Shown here: in pieces, positions 12,586-19,712 of the stretch
Numbering within the stretch: position 1 is the first letter of the stretch
Layout of the letters: every line of letters begins with the position of its first letter
Origin: a virus
Length of the DNA: 20,917 nucleotides
IMG/VR virus record: IMGVR_UViG_3300047496_000198
Span: 1-20,917 of that record
Direction: 5' to 3' (one strand)
Program-made: the position numbers and the translations under genes
The notes under the pieces: generated by a model
Database searches by the model: none
Told to the model about the DNA's origin: nothing
Seen by the model: the letters and a program-made list of their open reading frames with translations, nothing else

Positions 12586-14253
12586 TCAGGCGTACTTGCG
12601 CGGTCGCCGTTGCCAGGTGAAGGGGTTTATTTCCTCTCCCAGCTGGTCGTCGTCTGGCAAAGACAGGTCATAGAATCGCCGCAAGTATTGAAAGGCGATC
12701 GTCACGGTGCTTGTGATGTCGTCGTGGTCACCCGATGGAAAGAGCGCACAGTGGTCTATGACTTTGTAGCTGAACGAGCGCGGGCAATACCAGATGCAGC
12801 CCTTCTCTAGCATCAGGCTGGCCTCGTGCGCTCGAGCGATCAAGTCTCCTTGGCCGCGGCCGCGGCCGCTTGAACCAGCCAGACCCACGGCCTTCACGGG
12901 CAACTTTTTGCGGCGCAGCTCTTGAAGCAAGCTATGTCCGCTGGACTTCTTTTCGATCAGGATCCAGTCCGGTGCGAACGATTCATTGGAGCGGATCACC
13001 TCTGAGCGCAGATCTGGATAGGAGAGCCTTTCCTCCATGCAATCGAGTAGCATCGCGCAAATGCGCTGCAGCCTTGAGATGATTTTGCCGTTCGCATCGC
13101 GCTGTACGTCCTCGTAGTTGAACACTCCCCAGGTGGTGCGGGCGCTGAAATCGGCTTCTTCGTCCTCCTCGAAAGCGGTGTCGTAGACTTGGATCATCTC
13201 GAAGAAATCCGGTAGCGGTTTTTCCTCGCCGGCTTGCGGGTGGTCGTCCGGCCACACCCAAGGACGCCACCAGCCGCGCTTCAAGATCAAGCCTCCCTGG
13301 CCCTCGGGCTGCTGCTGGTACTGCGCGTTCCAAGCGCGCGAGCTCATGATGCCTTTTTCGTGTTTGGCGGTCGCTGCGTCGAAGCGCTTCGGATCCAGCA
13401 TCTCGCCGTCGATCTTGCGTGGGTCCTTGAACAACGGTTTGGCATTCGGTTCAACGCCGTTGCCTTTGTTCGGATACGTGATGCAGGCGCGCGTCGAGTC
13501 GAACTCCAAGGGCAGCATCAGATGCACCCAGCGTTTGCCTTCTTGCGCCAGCACATGTCCGACCACATCACTGTCGTGCGTGCGCTGCGCGACGTAGAGT
13601 TTCTGCGCCGTCAGTGGATTGTTCACGCGCGAACGCCACTCGTTGTCGTGCCAATTGAGTGTCGCTTGGCGGATCGTGTCCGACTCGATTTGCTTTACGG
13701 AATTTGGATCATCCAAAATCTGCAGATCCCCCCCGCTCCCTATGACGCGCCCTTGCACGGATGCGGAAATGCGATTGCCGCCCACGCTGTTGCGATATTG
13801 GCGCCCTGAATTCTCATCCGGCAACAGGTAGAACCGATCGCCGTACATGCGTTGATACCATGGCGACTCGATCACGCGCCGCGAGAGGCGGCTGAAATCA
13901 AGCGACAAGCGATCATCAACGGAAGCTGTCAAAAATTGCGTAGTCGGCTGGTGGATCCAATGCCATACCGGAAACAAGACCGAGCAAATGATCGACTTTG
14001 AATGGCGCGGCGGAAGCGATACCGCCAAGAAACGGATTTCCCCTTTGGTTAAAGCCACCAAGTGGGAACACAAAGCATCGAGGTGCCAACCCCATACGAG
14101 TCTCTGCGGCGCCACCTGAGACCAAGCCGCCTTGCAAAACGCCCGGAAGTCGCCAGCGAACTCCTGCGCCGCGATGTAATACAGCAACCGTTCCGCATGG
14201 GTACGGTCGTGGCGATCAAGGATCGCCTGCACTCTGGCATCAACTGCGCTCAT
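12586..14253 (-). CDS. terL: Terminase large subunit
   Basis: This 555-residue ATPase and nuclease drives DNA packaging into proheads. The ATPase has a Walker A-like PPRHSKS (81-87) and Walker B LQILDDP (177-183). The RNase H-like nuclease has Asp358 (QVYDTAFE), Glu434 (ILIEKKSSG) and the acidic pair in SGDHDD (507-512). The layout is that of the Terminase_6 group. The ATG at 14253 is used; a TTG at 14292 overlaps the preceding stop (TTGA) but has no ribosome site. Residues 464-470 are encoded by an overlapping GCGGCCGC run. The expected portal gene does not follow: the operon ends here, facing the HNH gene. Confidence 0.95.
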   Translation of the reverse strand: MSAVDARVQAILDRHDRTHAERLLYYIAAQEFAGDFRAFCKAAWSQVAPQRLVWGWHLDALCSHLVALTKGEIRFLAVSLPPRHSKSIICSVLFPVWHWIHQPTTQFLTASVDDRLSLDFSRLSRRVIESPWYQRMYGDRFYLLPDENSGRQYRNSVGGNRISASVQGRVIGSGGDLQILDDPNSVKQIESDTIRQATLNWHDNEWRSRVNNPLTAQKLYVAQRTHDSDVVGHVLAQEGKRWVHLMLPLEFDSTRACITYPNKGNGVEPNAKPLFKDPRKIDGEMLDPKRFDAATAKHEKGIMSSRAWNAQYQQQPEGQGGLILKRGWWRPWVWPDDHPQAGEEKPLPDFFEMIQVYDTAFEEDEEADFSARTTWGVFNYEDVQRDANGKIISRLQRICAMLLDCMEERLSYPDLRSEVIRSNESFAPDWILIEKKSSGHSLLQELRRKKLPVKAVGLAGSSGRGRGQGDLIARAHEASLMLEKGCIWYCPRSFSYKVIDHCALFPSGDHDDITSTVTIAFQYLRRFYDLSLPDDDQLGEEINPFTWQRRPRKYA

Positions 14254-14288
14254 CTCAGGGTGTCCCTGGAGCCCCGTGGGGCCTGCAA

Positions 14289-14522
14289 TCAATCGACGGT
14301 GACGCCGATCCGCGCACCGAGCCTGTGCGCCAAGTTAATCAAAAACGCGAGGCTAAAGCGCTGAAATGTGCCGGTGCACAACCGCGACATGATGTCGGGG
14401 GTGAACCCCAATGCCTTGCAGGCGTCCCGCTGGGTGACGTACTGGGCGCGGATTTTGGTGGCGATTCCTTCGATCAGGATCAGTTTGACGTGGTCAACCT
14501 GCTCCGATCCACGCGTTTTCAC
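14289..14522 (-). CDS. XRE-type helix-turn-helix regulator
   Basis: This is a 77-residue protein with YVTQRDACKALGFTPDIMSRLCTG (about 28-51), then FSLAFLINLAHRLGARIGVTV. This is the HTH_37 / HigA-like XRE pattern: TQ..A...LG...+.+S.L..G...+FS...L...A..LG..+.+.+. It should bind DNA. GTG 14522 overlaps the stop of the upstream gene (GTGA) without a clear ribosome site. It lies directly upstream of terL in the same operon. No HigB-like toxin gene is next to it. Confidence 0.8.
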   Translation of the reverse strand: MKTRGSEQVDHVKLILIEGIATKIRAQYVTQRDACKALGFTPDIMSRLCTGTFQRFSLAFLINLAHRLGARIGVTVD

Positions 14523-14824
14523 TGACTCTGATCAGTAATTGCGGCGTCCACCTTGCGGCCGTAGTTCGCGAGCCGATTGGCGGCCGTGGTGACGGCCAAG
14601 TCCTTGGTGGGGTTGTCCGCTGGCTCGGCACCGACCGATGCCTGGGCCATTGGCCGGGGTGCCGCTGCGACCGCTTCCTGGGCCTTGAGGGCGGCGTGCA
14701 CCGTCTGGGCGTCCGCTGGGCCGACTTTCGGCCGATCGCCGAGCCTATTGCCGCTGGCGTCGGTCGTGAACACGGGATTGGGGGCTTGGGTTGGACGGTT
14801 GGCCCGCATGGCAGGGTTCGGCAC
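14519..14824 (-). CDS. Ala/Pro-rich hypothetical protein
   Basis: This 101-residue protein is rich in Ala, Pro, Asn and Thr and is probably disordered in the first half (MPNPAMRANRPTQAPNPVF), with a helical end (LAVTTAANRLANYGRKVDAA). It starts at GTG 14824 behind TAGGAG (6 bases). No homologue comes to mind. Its place between TerS and TerL suggests a packaging- or head-related accessory role, which is inference only. Confidence 0.65.
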   Translation of the reverse strand: MPNPAMRANRPTQAPNPVFTTDASGNRLGDRPKVGPADAQTVHAALKAQEAVAAAPRPMAQASVGAEPADNPTKDLAVTTAANRLANYGRKVDAAITDQSQ

Positions 14825-14833
14825 GGGAAACTC

Positions 14834-15064
14834 CTAGGGAACAACCGGCCCGGTATTCATCGGGCCGGCGGGGTTGGCGGGAATCGGTCCTTGAACTGCG
14901 GTCGGATTGCCGGCCGGCAGGCCCATCGGGGTGGCGGCGCGCACCATGGCGGCTTTGCTCATCACCGGGCGGCCGAAGTGCGGCGCCTTGGCCGGCTGGA
15001 TGCCCAAGCGCCCCATCGGCTTGCCCGGGGCCATTCGCATGTCTCTGATTCCGCGTGCTGCCAT
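14834..15064 (-). CDS. Gly/Pro/Met-rich hypothetical protein
   Basis: This 76-residue protein has an unusual composition: many Pro, Gly, Ala and Met and almost no acidic residues (MAARGIRDMRMAPGKPMGRLG, ending NPAGPMNTGPVVP). It is likely disordered and basic. ATG 15064 has AGGAGAACCCC ahead, a strong ribosome site, which supports a real gene despite the low-complexity sequence. It forms a pair with the Ala/Pro-rich protein 9 bases downstream. Confidence 0.65.
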   Translation of the reverse strand: MAARGIRDMRMAPGKPMGRLGIQPAKAPHFGRPVMSKAAMVRAATPMGLPAGNPTAVQGPIPANPAGPMNTGPVVP

Positions 15065-15094
15065 GGGGTTCTCCTGGTTGGGAAGCTCAGCCTA

Positions 15095-15331
15095 TCATGC
15101 GGACAAAGCCGCATCACGTTCGGCCATGAACTGCCGCGCGCGAATGATGTTGGTCGAATCGATCGACACCTTGCGCCCGAATGCCGAGCGGATGCGCTTG
15201 ACCTCGCGCAACACCGAGTCGGGATCGACCGGCACAGGGGCGGTCGGCTGGGGGTCCAGCAGCTCGCCATGCTCGTCCCGAACGATCAATGCCGCGCGCA
15301 CGTCGTACTCCACCTTGGTTGTTACTGGCAA
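15095..15331 (-). CDS. Small hypothetical protein
   Basis: This 78-residue protein has a beta segment (VEYDVRAALIVRDEHGELLDP), a Pro-rich turn and a helical end (DSVLREVKRIRSAF, IIRARQFMAERDAALSA). The start is uncertain: TTG 15331 has a distant GGAG, while GTG 15301 has GGAG at 6 bases and would give 68 residues. Family not recognised. Confidence 0.6.
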   Translation of the reverse strand: MPVTTKVEYDVRAALIVRDEHGELLDPQPTAPVPVDPDSVLREVKRIRSAFGRKVSIDSTNIIRARQFMAERDAALSA

Positions 15332-15358
15332 CAGTGTGCGGTCTCCGAGTGAAATTCG

Positions 15359-15514
15359 TCAATGCACATCGCGCCTTTGGTACTTCTCAGTTTCATTCCC
15401 TTGGTAAGCATCTGAATGGATCAGTATCGGGATCGATTGCGATCGGCTACCGTGTCGCAGGACGAACGCTGACTGATCGCTCAGCGATCGCTGGGCGACC
15501 GTTTCAGTTTTCAT
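15359..15514 (-). CDS. Possible small gene just after terS (51 aa)
   Basis: The frame from ATG 15514 to TGA 15359 encodes 51 residues (MKTETVAQRSLSDQSAFVLR to YQRRDVH), starting 8 bases after the TerS stop with GGACGCG ahead. It covers most of an otherwise empty 190-base gap. It includes the 10-base palindrome AGCGATCGCT. Composition is hydrophilic with no motif, so it may be only an open frame. Confidence 0.35.
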   Translation of the reverse strand: MKTETVAQRSLSDQSAFVLRHGSRSQSIPILIHSDAYQGNETEKYQRRDVH

Positions 15515-15522
15515 CGCGTCCG

Positions 15523-16203
15523 TTATTCAGGGTCAGATTGGTCATCGTCGTGCATTCCGAACACTTGGCGGGCCGCCTCGGTGCCCACCAGATCGATCAG
15601 CAACCCCTTGACGTGCCGCAACTTTTCCATATCGAGGTCATGCAAGTGCAGGTGGTTGTGGGTCTCGTTGTCCTTTTTCGAGAAGCCAGCCGCCTGTTCG
15701 CCCAAGACGGTGAAAGCGGACAGCCGGGTCTTGGCCGCCGGCAGGCTGTACGAAATCTTGCCCGTCACATGGTCATAGGACACTTGATCGACCGCGGCGG
15801 CTTCCTCGCGCGTGAGCTCCAAGATAGTCTTCATCCGAAAGCCTGGCGTGGCATTGCCCTTCTCGTCGATGTTGACGCAGGGAGTCACATAGTCGAGCGC
15901 GTTGGCGTAAGCGATCCTGGCGATGCCCTCCAAGATGTCCTTGCGCTCATAGGCGATATCGCGCGACACGATGGCTTCGACCTTCGGCAGCCTAGCGTCC
16001 AAGTAGCGACGGAAGCGCTGCAGCTTGCGCGCCGAGCGGGTGTGATTATTGGAGTCCGAATGCCCCGCCTCGCGGTAGGCTCGAACATGGTCATGGTGGA
16101 CCAGCCAGCGCTCGCAGAATTTCAGGTCCATCTCGTTCTTCGGGGTCGCGCCTTCCTGCACTTTGCGCGTCGGCGGCAGATTTCGAGTCTTAACCTTCTT
16201 CAC
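15523..16203 (-). CDS. terS: Terminase small subunit
   Basis: This is a 226-residue protein. After a basic N-terminus (VKKVKTRNLPPTRK) comes a helix-turn-helix-like segment, FCERWLVHHDHVRAYREAGHSDSNNHTRSARKLQRFRRYL, of the kind TerS uses to bind the packaging site. Residues about 105-180 carry LEGIARIAYANALDYVTP, LTREEAAAVDQVSYD and AAKTRLSAFTVLGEQAAGFSKKD, a central oligomerisation region shared by terminase small subunits of this group. The GTG at 16203 overlaps the previous stop (GTGA) and is preferred to the TTG at 16224. Five small genes separate it from terL, a longer distance than usual. Confidence 0.85.
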   Translation of the reverse strand: MKKVKTRNLPPTRKVQEGATPKNEMDLKFCERWLVHHDHVRAYREAGHSDSNNHTRSARKLQRFRRYLDARLPKVEAIVSRDIAYERKDILEGIARIAYANALDYVTPCVNIDEKGNATPGFRMKTILELTREEAAAVDQVSYDHVTGKISYSLPAAKTRLSAFTVLGEQAAGFSKKDNETHNHLHLHDLDMEKLRHVKGLLIDLVGTEAARQVFGMHDDDQSDPE

Positions 16204-16454
16204 GCCGGCTGTCTCGCGGTCCAATGAGCGGAGCGGATGCTGGCGTGAAAATTACCATGCGCGTCGCGGCGAATATCAGCGTGGGCGTAGTCGATCAATT
16301 CAAGACCCACGAATTCTGCGACGCCCTTCACATATTCCGAACGACTGCGGGCCGTCGAGAGGGTGTTCCATTCCGCTAGTCTGTCAGATATTTCTGACGC
16401 TGATATATTAATCTCCAGCTCGTGGCAGATCAGAACGTTCAACACCAGGTGCAT
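16200..16454 (-). CDS. Hypothetical protein upstream of terS
   Basis: From ATG 16454 the frame gives 84 residues with a hydrophobic start (MHLVLNVLICHELEINIS), then EISDRLAEWNTLSTARSRSEYVKGVAEFVGLELIDYAHADIRRDAHGN. The start lacks a ribosome site, and its first third coincides with the plus-strand promoter and dyad at 16381-16409. A shorter form from GTG 16331 (CGGAAT ahead, 43 residues) would leave that control region non-coding. It overlaps terS by four bases. Function unknown. Confidence 0.45.
   Translation of the reverse strand: MHLVLNVLICHELEINISASEISDRLAEWNTLSTARSRSEYVKGVAEFVGLELIDYAHADIRRDAHGNFHASIRSAHWTARQPA
16381..16409 (+). promoter_or_regulatory. Rightward promoter for the reversed unit
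   Basis: CTGTCA (16381-16386, 4 of 6 to TTGACA), a spacer of exactly 17 bases and TATATT (16404-16409, 5 of 6 to TATAAT). The start would be near 16416, about 40 bases before the ATG at 16456. The short AT-rich patch stands out from its GC-rich surroundings and carries an operator-like dyad. Confidence 0.6.
16383..16398. promoter_or_regulatory. 16-base dyad, candidate repressor operator
   Basis: GTCAGATATTTCTGAC is a perfect inverted repeat with 6-base arms and a TATT centre. It lies across the -35 box and spacer, where a bound repressor would block polymerase. The size suits a dimeric helix-turn-helix regulator such as the XRE protein (14289-14522) or the YdaS-like protein (4632-4898). I found no second copy in this window. 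Confidence 0.5.
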
Positions 16455-16455
16455 G

Positions 16456-16797
16456 ATGAGCAGATTACTCACCGATCGGGAGATGGTCCAGTTCATTTCT
16501 GACCTTCAGCACACGCCAGAGGGGCAGCGATACCGGAAGGCTTGGGATATGCGGCAGCGGGCCTTGAAGAACGTCCTACGGCTGAACGCCGACAAAACCG
16601 CCACCGATGCGGACTGTGATGCGGCCAGGCGCATCTACATCGCCAACGCCGATCAGGCCAGCCTTGCGCTCGGCAAGGTCACAGAGAGATTCGGCTGGCC
16701 CACCGATGCACACTTTGAGTCCGGGTTTATCTACCGCCCGCCTGCCGCACGAGCTTCACTTCCACGCCGTACACGTCAAAAACCTGCTTCAACTTGA
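16456..16797 (+). CDS. Plus-strand hypothetical protein inside the leftward block
   Basis: This 113-residue protein is helical and charged: MSRLLTDREMVQFISDLQHTP, GQRYRKAWDMRQRALKNVLRLN, DCDAARRIYIANADQASLALGKVTERFGWP, with a basic tail. A CAGG lies 6 bases before the second of two adjacent ATGs (16453 and 16456). No minus-strand gene occupies 16455-16726, so this is the best reading of that stretch. It overlaps the convergent DUF1064 gene by 71 bases. The promoter and dyad upstream make it look like an independently controlled insertion (moron). Family not recognised; a small regulator is possible. Confidence 0.55.
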   Translation: MSRLLTDREMVQFISDLQHTPEGQRYRKAWDMRQRALKNVLRLNADKTATDADCDAARRIYIANADQASLALGKVTERFGWPTDAHFESGFIYRPPAARASLPRRTRQKPAST

Positions 16798-17164
16798 GGT
16801 TCTTGAGTGCGCTGTCGGCACCGTGCGCGTCCTCGAACGTCACGCCGCCGCTGTACAGATCGGTTCCCCACACAATCATGAAATCGGCGCGAAAAATGGC
16901 GTGCCCGGGCAGTCTGAACGGAACTTGACAGAGGAAATAGCGGATTTTTCCAGCCTTTTGCAGCAACTTCAATTCCTCGTAGCGCCGTCCTTCAAGCTTA
17001 GAATCGAACGTCCACCCGTCGATCGTCACTTTCTCGTTGCCGTATTTGCTGTTGGTGCGCTCCCGCGGCATCAGCTTGGTCTGCGCCGGCGGGGGTGCTG
17101 CGGGCCGGCGACCGCTTTGGTTCTCAAATTTGCTCAGGTCCTGCTCGGTCCAACGCTTGTTCAT
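16727..17164 (-). CDS. DUF1064 nuclease-like protein
   Basis: This is a 145-residue protein. Residues 39-75 (SKYGNEKVTIDGWTFDSKLEGRRYEELKLLQKAGKI) and 84-128 (RLPGHAIFRADFMIVW, VTFEDAHGADSALKNLKLK) match DUF1064, a phage endonuclease-like family of the PD-(D/E)xK type. Glu58, Asp94 and Glu111 can serve as acidic residues, but the usual Lys of EDVKG is His114 here (EDAHG), so activity may be altered. The first 35 residues are Pro-rich. ATG 17164 overlaps the preceding stop (ATGA) with TTGGAG ahead. Likely role: processing branched DNA in replication or before packaging. Confidence 0.8.
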   Translation of the reverse strand: MNKRWTEQDLSKFENQSGRRPAAPPPAQTKLMPRERTNSKYGNEKVTIDGWTFDSKLEGRRYEELKLLQKAGKIRYFLCQVPFRLPGHAIFRADFMIVWGTDLYSGGVTFEDAHGADSALKNLKLKQVFDVYGVEVKLVRQAGGR

Positions 17165-17445
17165 GGCATCTCCAAGTCATCCGCCTTGTAGTCGTACCTG
17201 CCGCGCAGCTCCGCGCGGCCGGCTTTGTTCAGTTCCTCTACGCAGAAATCGTTCAGCGCATCACAGAAGGATGCCGCCCGCCGCTCAAATTCCAAGGTGT
17301 GGATCGGCGACCAGACCTCCCGGGCATGCATATACAGCGTCATTGCCTTGTGCGCGCCCGGATGCCCGCGCTCGGCCAGCCGCTTCAATTCGTAGCGATT
17401 ACTCGCCATCCAAGCCATCGCGGTCGGCAGCGTCATCGTCCCCAT
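17161..17445 (-). CDS. Hypothetical protein
   Basis: This is a 94-residue protein beginning MGTMTLPTAMAWMASNRYELKRLAERG and continuing with helices (GAHKAMTLYMHAREVWSP, FERRAASFCDALNDFCVEELNKAG). The ATG at 17445 has GGAG 6 bases ahead but overlaps the upstream gene by 47 bases; the ATG at 17409 would cut the overlap but has no ribosome site. Similar short proteins with a T...A..WM..N...LK.LA..G opening occur in phages. Role unknown. Confidence 0.65.
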   Translation of the reverse strand: MGTMTLPTAMAWMASNRYELKRLAERGHPGAHKAMTLYMHAREVWSPIHTLEFERRAASFCDALNDFCVEELNKAGRAELRGRYDYKADDLEMP

Positions 17446-17902
17446 CATTCTCTCCGCTTTGCCTATGCAGCCACAGATCGAAGGGGATACGGACCAAGCG
17501 GTGATAGCGCTCGAGCGCCGCAGGGTCCGAATCCAGTTCGGACAGCGACTTTACACCGATGACGTATTTCGTCCATTCCCGCACGCGCGCCGTATCCCAG
17601 TGATCACGCGCCGGGGCGAGGGATTTCGCGTACCTCACGAATTCCTCGCTGGTGATTTTCAGGTGTGCGGAGTTCGATGGATGCTGCACGGGATCTTCTC
17701 CCTGATCTGGATCCACTTCCACCAGCACCATCTGGAAAATTTGCCCCGCCACTTTGCCTTTCCTGACCGTTGCCAACCTGAACGCTTCCAAGTCATCGGC
17801 GGACTCCAGCCAAAATGTCACGCGACACCCTTGGTTGTGCGATTCGGCCCACCCCGCAAGTTGCACGGCGCCTTGGAAGAAAATCGGAACCTTATCCGGC
17901 AT
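17399..17902 (-). CDS. Hypothetical phage protein
   Basis: This is a 167-residue protein. The N-terminal part is strand-rich (PDKVPIFFQGAVQLAGWAESHNQGCRVTFWLESADDLEAF), followed by KVAGQIFQMVLVEVD, a helical region (SEEFVRYAKSLAPARDHW) and an acidic tail (GENDGDDDAADRDGLDGE). ATG 17902 has TTGGAG 9 bases ahead and overlaps the upstream gene by 11 bases; the frame to 17986 is overlap only. The first half looks like a small beta domain, but no function is known to me. Confidence 0.7.
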   Translation of the reverse strand: MPDKVPIFFQGAVQLAGWAESHNQGCRVTFWLESADDLEAFRLATVRKGKVAGQIFQMVLVEVDPDQGEDPVQHPSNSAHLKITSEEFVRYAKSLAPARDHWDTARVREWTKYVIGVKSLSELDSDPAALERYHRLVRIPFDLWLHRQSGENDGDDDAADRDGLDGE

Positions 17903-18095
17903 ACTCGCACTCCAACTCGACCTCGCTCTCAACCACCGCGAGCACCGTCGCGACCTGCAACGGCGGCTCGGCGATGACACCGTCACGGTCTCGCCACAGG
18001 TTCCGGCCGCTCACCTCAATGCGTCGGTAGGTAAGCGCCCATTTCAGGGCATCTCGCAGGACCTTCGCGTCACGCTGCAAATCATGGTTTGTCAT
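17892..18095 (-). CDS. First gene of the second leftward operon, hypothetical
   Basis: This is a 67-residue protein reading MTNHDLQRDAKVLRDALKWALTYRRIEVSGRNLW, then VIAEPPLQVATVLAVVESEVELECEYAG. It has a helical first half and an acidic end. ATG 18095 has AGAGGCG about 9 bases ahead. It lies next to the divergent promoter region shared with the recombination genes. Function unknown. Confidence 0.65.
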   Translation of the reverse strand: MTNHDLQRDAKVLRDALKWALTYRRIEVSGRNLWRDRDGVIAEPPLQVATVLAVVESEVELECEYAG

Positions 18096-18188
18096 CTTTG
18101 AACGCCTCTAGTTTGACTGCTATTGCCAATCATCGGGCGTAGGAATATCATCTTTCGCGTTACCTTTCAACCCACCAAGGATTATACG
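18096..18188. promoter_or_regulatory. Divergent promoter region, terminase-side and recombination operons
   Basis: This 93-base gap lies between oppositely directed genes, so it should carry a promoter for each. On the minus strand, TTGAAA (18170-18165), 17 bases, then TATTCC (18147-18142) is a fair -35 with a weak -10. On the plus strand only partial boxes are seen (TTGACT near 18113, TTATAC near 18182). No clear operator dyad. Confidence 0.35.
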
Positions 18189-19103
18189 ATGCCATTCACA
18201 GATGAACAGTTGGCCGAACGTCGCAAGTTCATTGGCGCCAGCGAGGCGTCCGCCGCGTTGGGGCTGAACCCCTTTTTCAGTCAGGTGGACCTGTACTTGG
18301 ACAAGATCGGTGAGGGTATCCCATTTGAGACCACGATCCCGATGATGGTCGGCACTGCGCTCGAACCCGTCACCTTGGAACTGTTCGAGCGCCAATCCGG
18401 CTTGCGCGTCGAGGCGCGCCAGAAGGTATACAGGGACCCGAAATGCGCGTGGCGACGCTGTACCGTGGACGGCATGACCGATGATGGGGCGATCGTCGAG
18501 GCCAAGACCTCTGGCGATTTCCGCGGCTGGGGCGATGGGGGGGATGAGGTGCCGCAACACTACCTCCTGAACGCCATGCACAGCCTCTCCTGCGTTCCTG
18601 AGGCCCTAGGCGTGCACTTTCCCGTGCTGGTCGGTGGAAGGACGTATCGGTGCTACTACGTGCCGCGGGATGAGGAGTTGATCGGCATGGTGGCGGACGG
18701 CGAAGCGCAGTTCATGGAACATGTGCGCCAGCGCATCGCCCCGGCGCCCAAGTCCTTGGATGACATGAAAGCGCTCTACCCTAAGTCGTCCGGAACGCCC
18801 ATCACGGCGACCGAGGAGGTGGAGAAGGCTGCGCAACGCATCGCGTTCGGCAAACGCGGGATCAAAAAACTCCAAGAGATGATCGATGAGGACATGCTCA
18901 TCATCACCTCTTTCATGAAGGAGCATTCCGAACTGCGCCGTCTCTCACTCACGGGAGCTCAAGGGGCCGTGCTGGCGACGTGGAACAGCCAAGAGCGCAG
19001 GACGATCGATGCCGACGCGCTGCGTGCCAATTACCCCGACATCGCCAAGGCCGTCACCAGGGTCTCGACGAACCGGATCTACCTCAACAAGATCAAGGAA
19101 TAG
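18189..19103 (+). CDS. YqaJ-family phage exonuclease (5'-3' resection)
   Basis: This is a 304-residue protein. The YqaJ domain fills about residues 8-205: RRKFIGASEASAALGLNPF, a GTALEP stretch (55-60), VDGM with Asp94, IVEAKT with Glu104 and Lys106, and VPQHYLLNAMH (121-131). These are the PD-(D/E)xK catalytic positions of lambda-exonuclease-like enzymes. It should degrade one strand from duplex ends and hand single strands to the annealase two genes downstream. The ATG at 18189 with AAGGA ahead is the start; the frame extends back to 18123 without a ribosome site. The usual QxxxY..Q part of the last motif has Asn at the second Gln position. Confidence 0.88.
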   Translation: MPFTDEQLAERRKFIGASEASAALGLNPFFSQVDLYLDKIGEGIPFETTIPMMVGTALEPVTLELFERQSGLRVEARQKVYRDPKCAWRRCTVDGMTDDGAIVEAKTSGDFRGWGDGGDEVPQHYLLNAMHSLSCVPEALGVHFPVLVGGRTYRCYYVPRDEELIGMVADGEAQFMEHVRQRIAPAPKSLDDMKALYPKSSGTPITATEEVEKAAQRIAFGKRGIKKLQEMIDEDMLIITSFMKEHSELRRLSLTGAQGAVLATWNSQERRTIDADALRANYPDIAKAVTRVSTNRIYLNKIKE

Positions 19104-19106
19104 CCC

Positions 19107-19712
19107 ATGCTCGCCATCTTCTACGATTCGGAAACGCAATCTTTGCCGCTTTGGAATGAGCCATCCGAACACCCAAGCCAACCGCACATCGTGCAACTCG
19201 CTGCGTGCTTGGTCGATCTCGAGACGCGAAAGACGATCTCAAGCCTAGACGTCATCGTGCGGCCAACGAACTGGATCATCCCGCCGGATGTCGAGAAGAT
19301 TCATGGTATCTCGACTTCGTATGCCCATGAGGTTGGCATTCCGGAACCCACGGCCGTAGATGCTTTCCTCGAAATCTGGCGCGGACGCTTGCGGATCGCG
19401 CATAACGAATCTTTCGATGCACGCATTTTACGGATCGCACTCAAACGGCACGCGATCAATGCCGGCGCTCCAGATGCGTGGAAAGATAGTCCAGCGCATT
19501 GCACACAGAACCTCGCCAACCCGATCATGAAGTTGCCGCCCACCGAACGCATGCTGGCCACCGGCCGCATGCACAACAAGGCGCCGAACCTCGGCGAGGC
19601 CTACAAACACTTCACCGGCAAAGACCTTGTCGGTGCCCACAACGCCATGACGGACGTGCAGGCTTGCATGGCGGTTTATTTTGCCATCCAAGACCACAAG
19701 GGGAAAACATGA
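19107..19712 (+). CDS. DnaQ-like 3'-5' exonuclease (DEDDh)
   Basis: This is a 201-residue protein. Exo I is FYDSET (Asp7, Glu9), Exo II is AHNESFD (98-104, Asp104) and Exo III is GAHNAMTD (177-183... His178, Asp183), so the whole DEDDh set is present. PPDVEKIHGIST (59-70) is the usual DnaQ-family stretch. Substrate should be 3' ends of single-stranded DNA, or RNA. It starts 3 bases after the YqaJ gene (AAGGAATAG ahead) and overlaps the next gene as ATGA, so it belongs to the recombination cassette. It may trim 3' tails before or after annealing (inference). Confidence 0.9.
   Translation: MLAIFYDSETQSLPLWNEPSEHPSQPHIVQLAACLVDLETRKTISSLDVIVRPTNWIIPPDVEKIHGISTSYAHEVGIPEPTAVDAFLEIWRGRLRIAHNESFDARILRIALKRHAINAGAPDAWKDSPAHCTQNLANPIMKLPPTERMLATGRMHNKAPNLGEAYKHFTGKDLVGAHNAMTDVQACMAVYFAIQDHKGKT

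Noticed and set aside
12852-12869. GC-only palindromic run of overlapping GGCCGC units
   Set aside because: Lies inside terL and simply encodes Gly-Arg repeats; no sign of a separate function.
13234-13809. Plus-strand open frame opposite terL
   Set aside because: terL is certain by motifs; the antisense frame is a compositional shadow.
15474-15500. AGCGATCGCT palindrome and neighbouring GATCGCT repeats as a cos/pac or terminator signal
   Set aside because: No T run and no second copy; such GCGATCGC words occur by chance in GC-rich DNA, and a small frame reads through it. A packaging site cannot be shown from sequence alone.
15289-16227. Plus-strand 312-codon open frame opposite terS
   Set aside because: Long but reads as antisense of TerS, with no ribosome site or promoter of its own; its start lies in another minus-strand gene.
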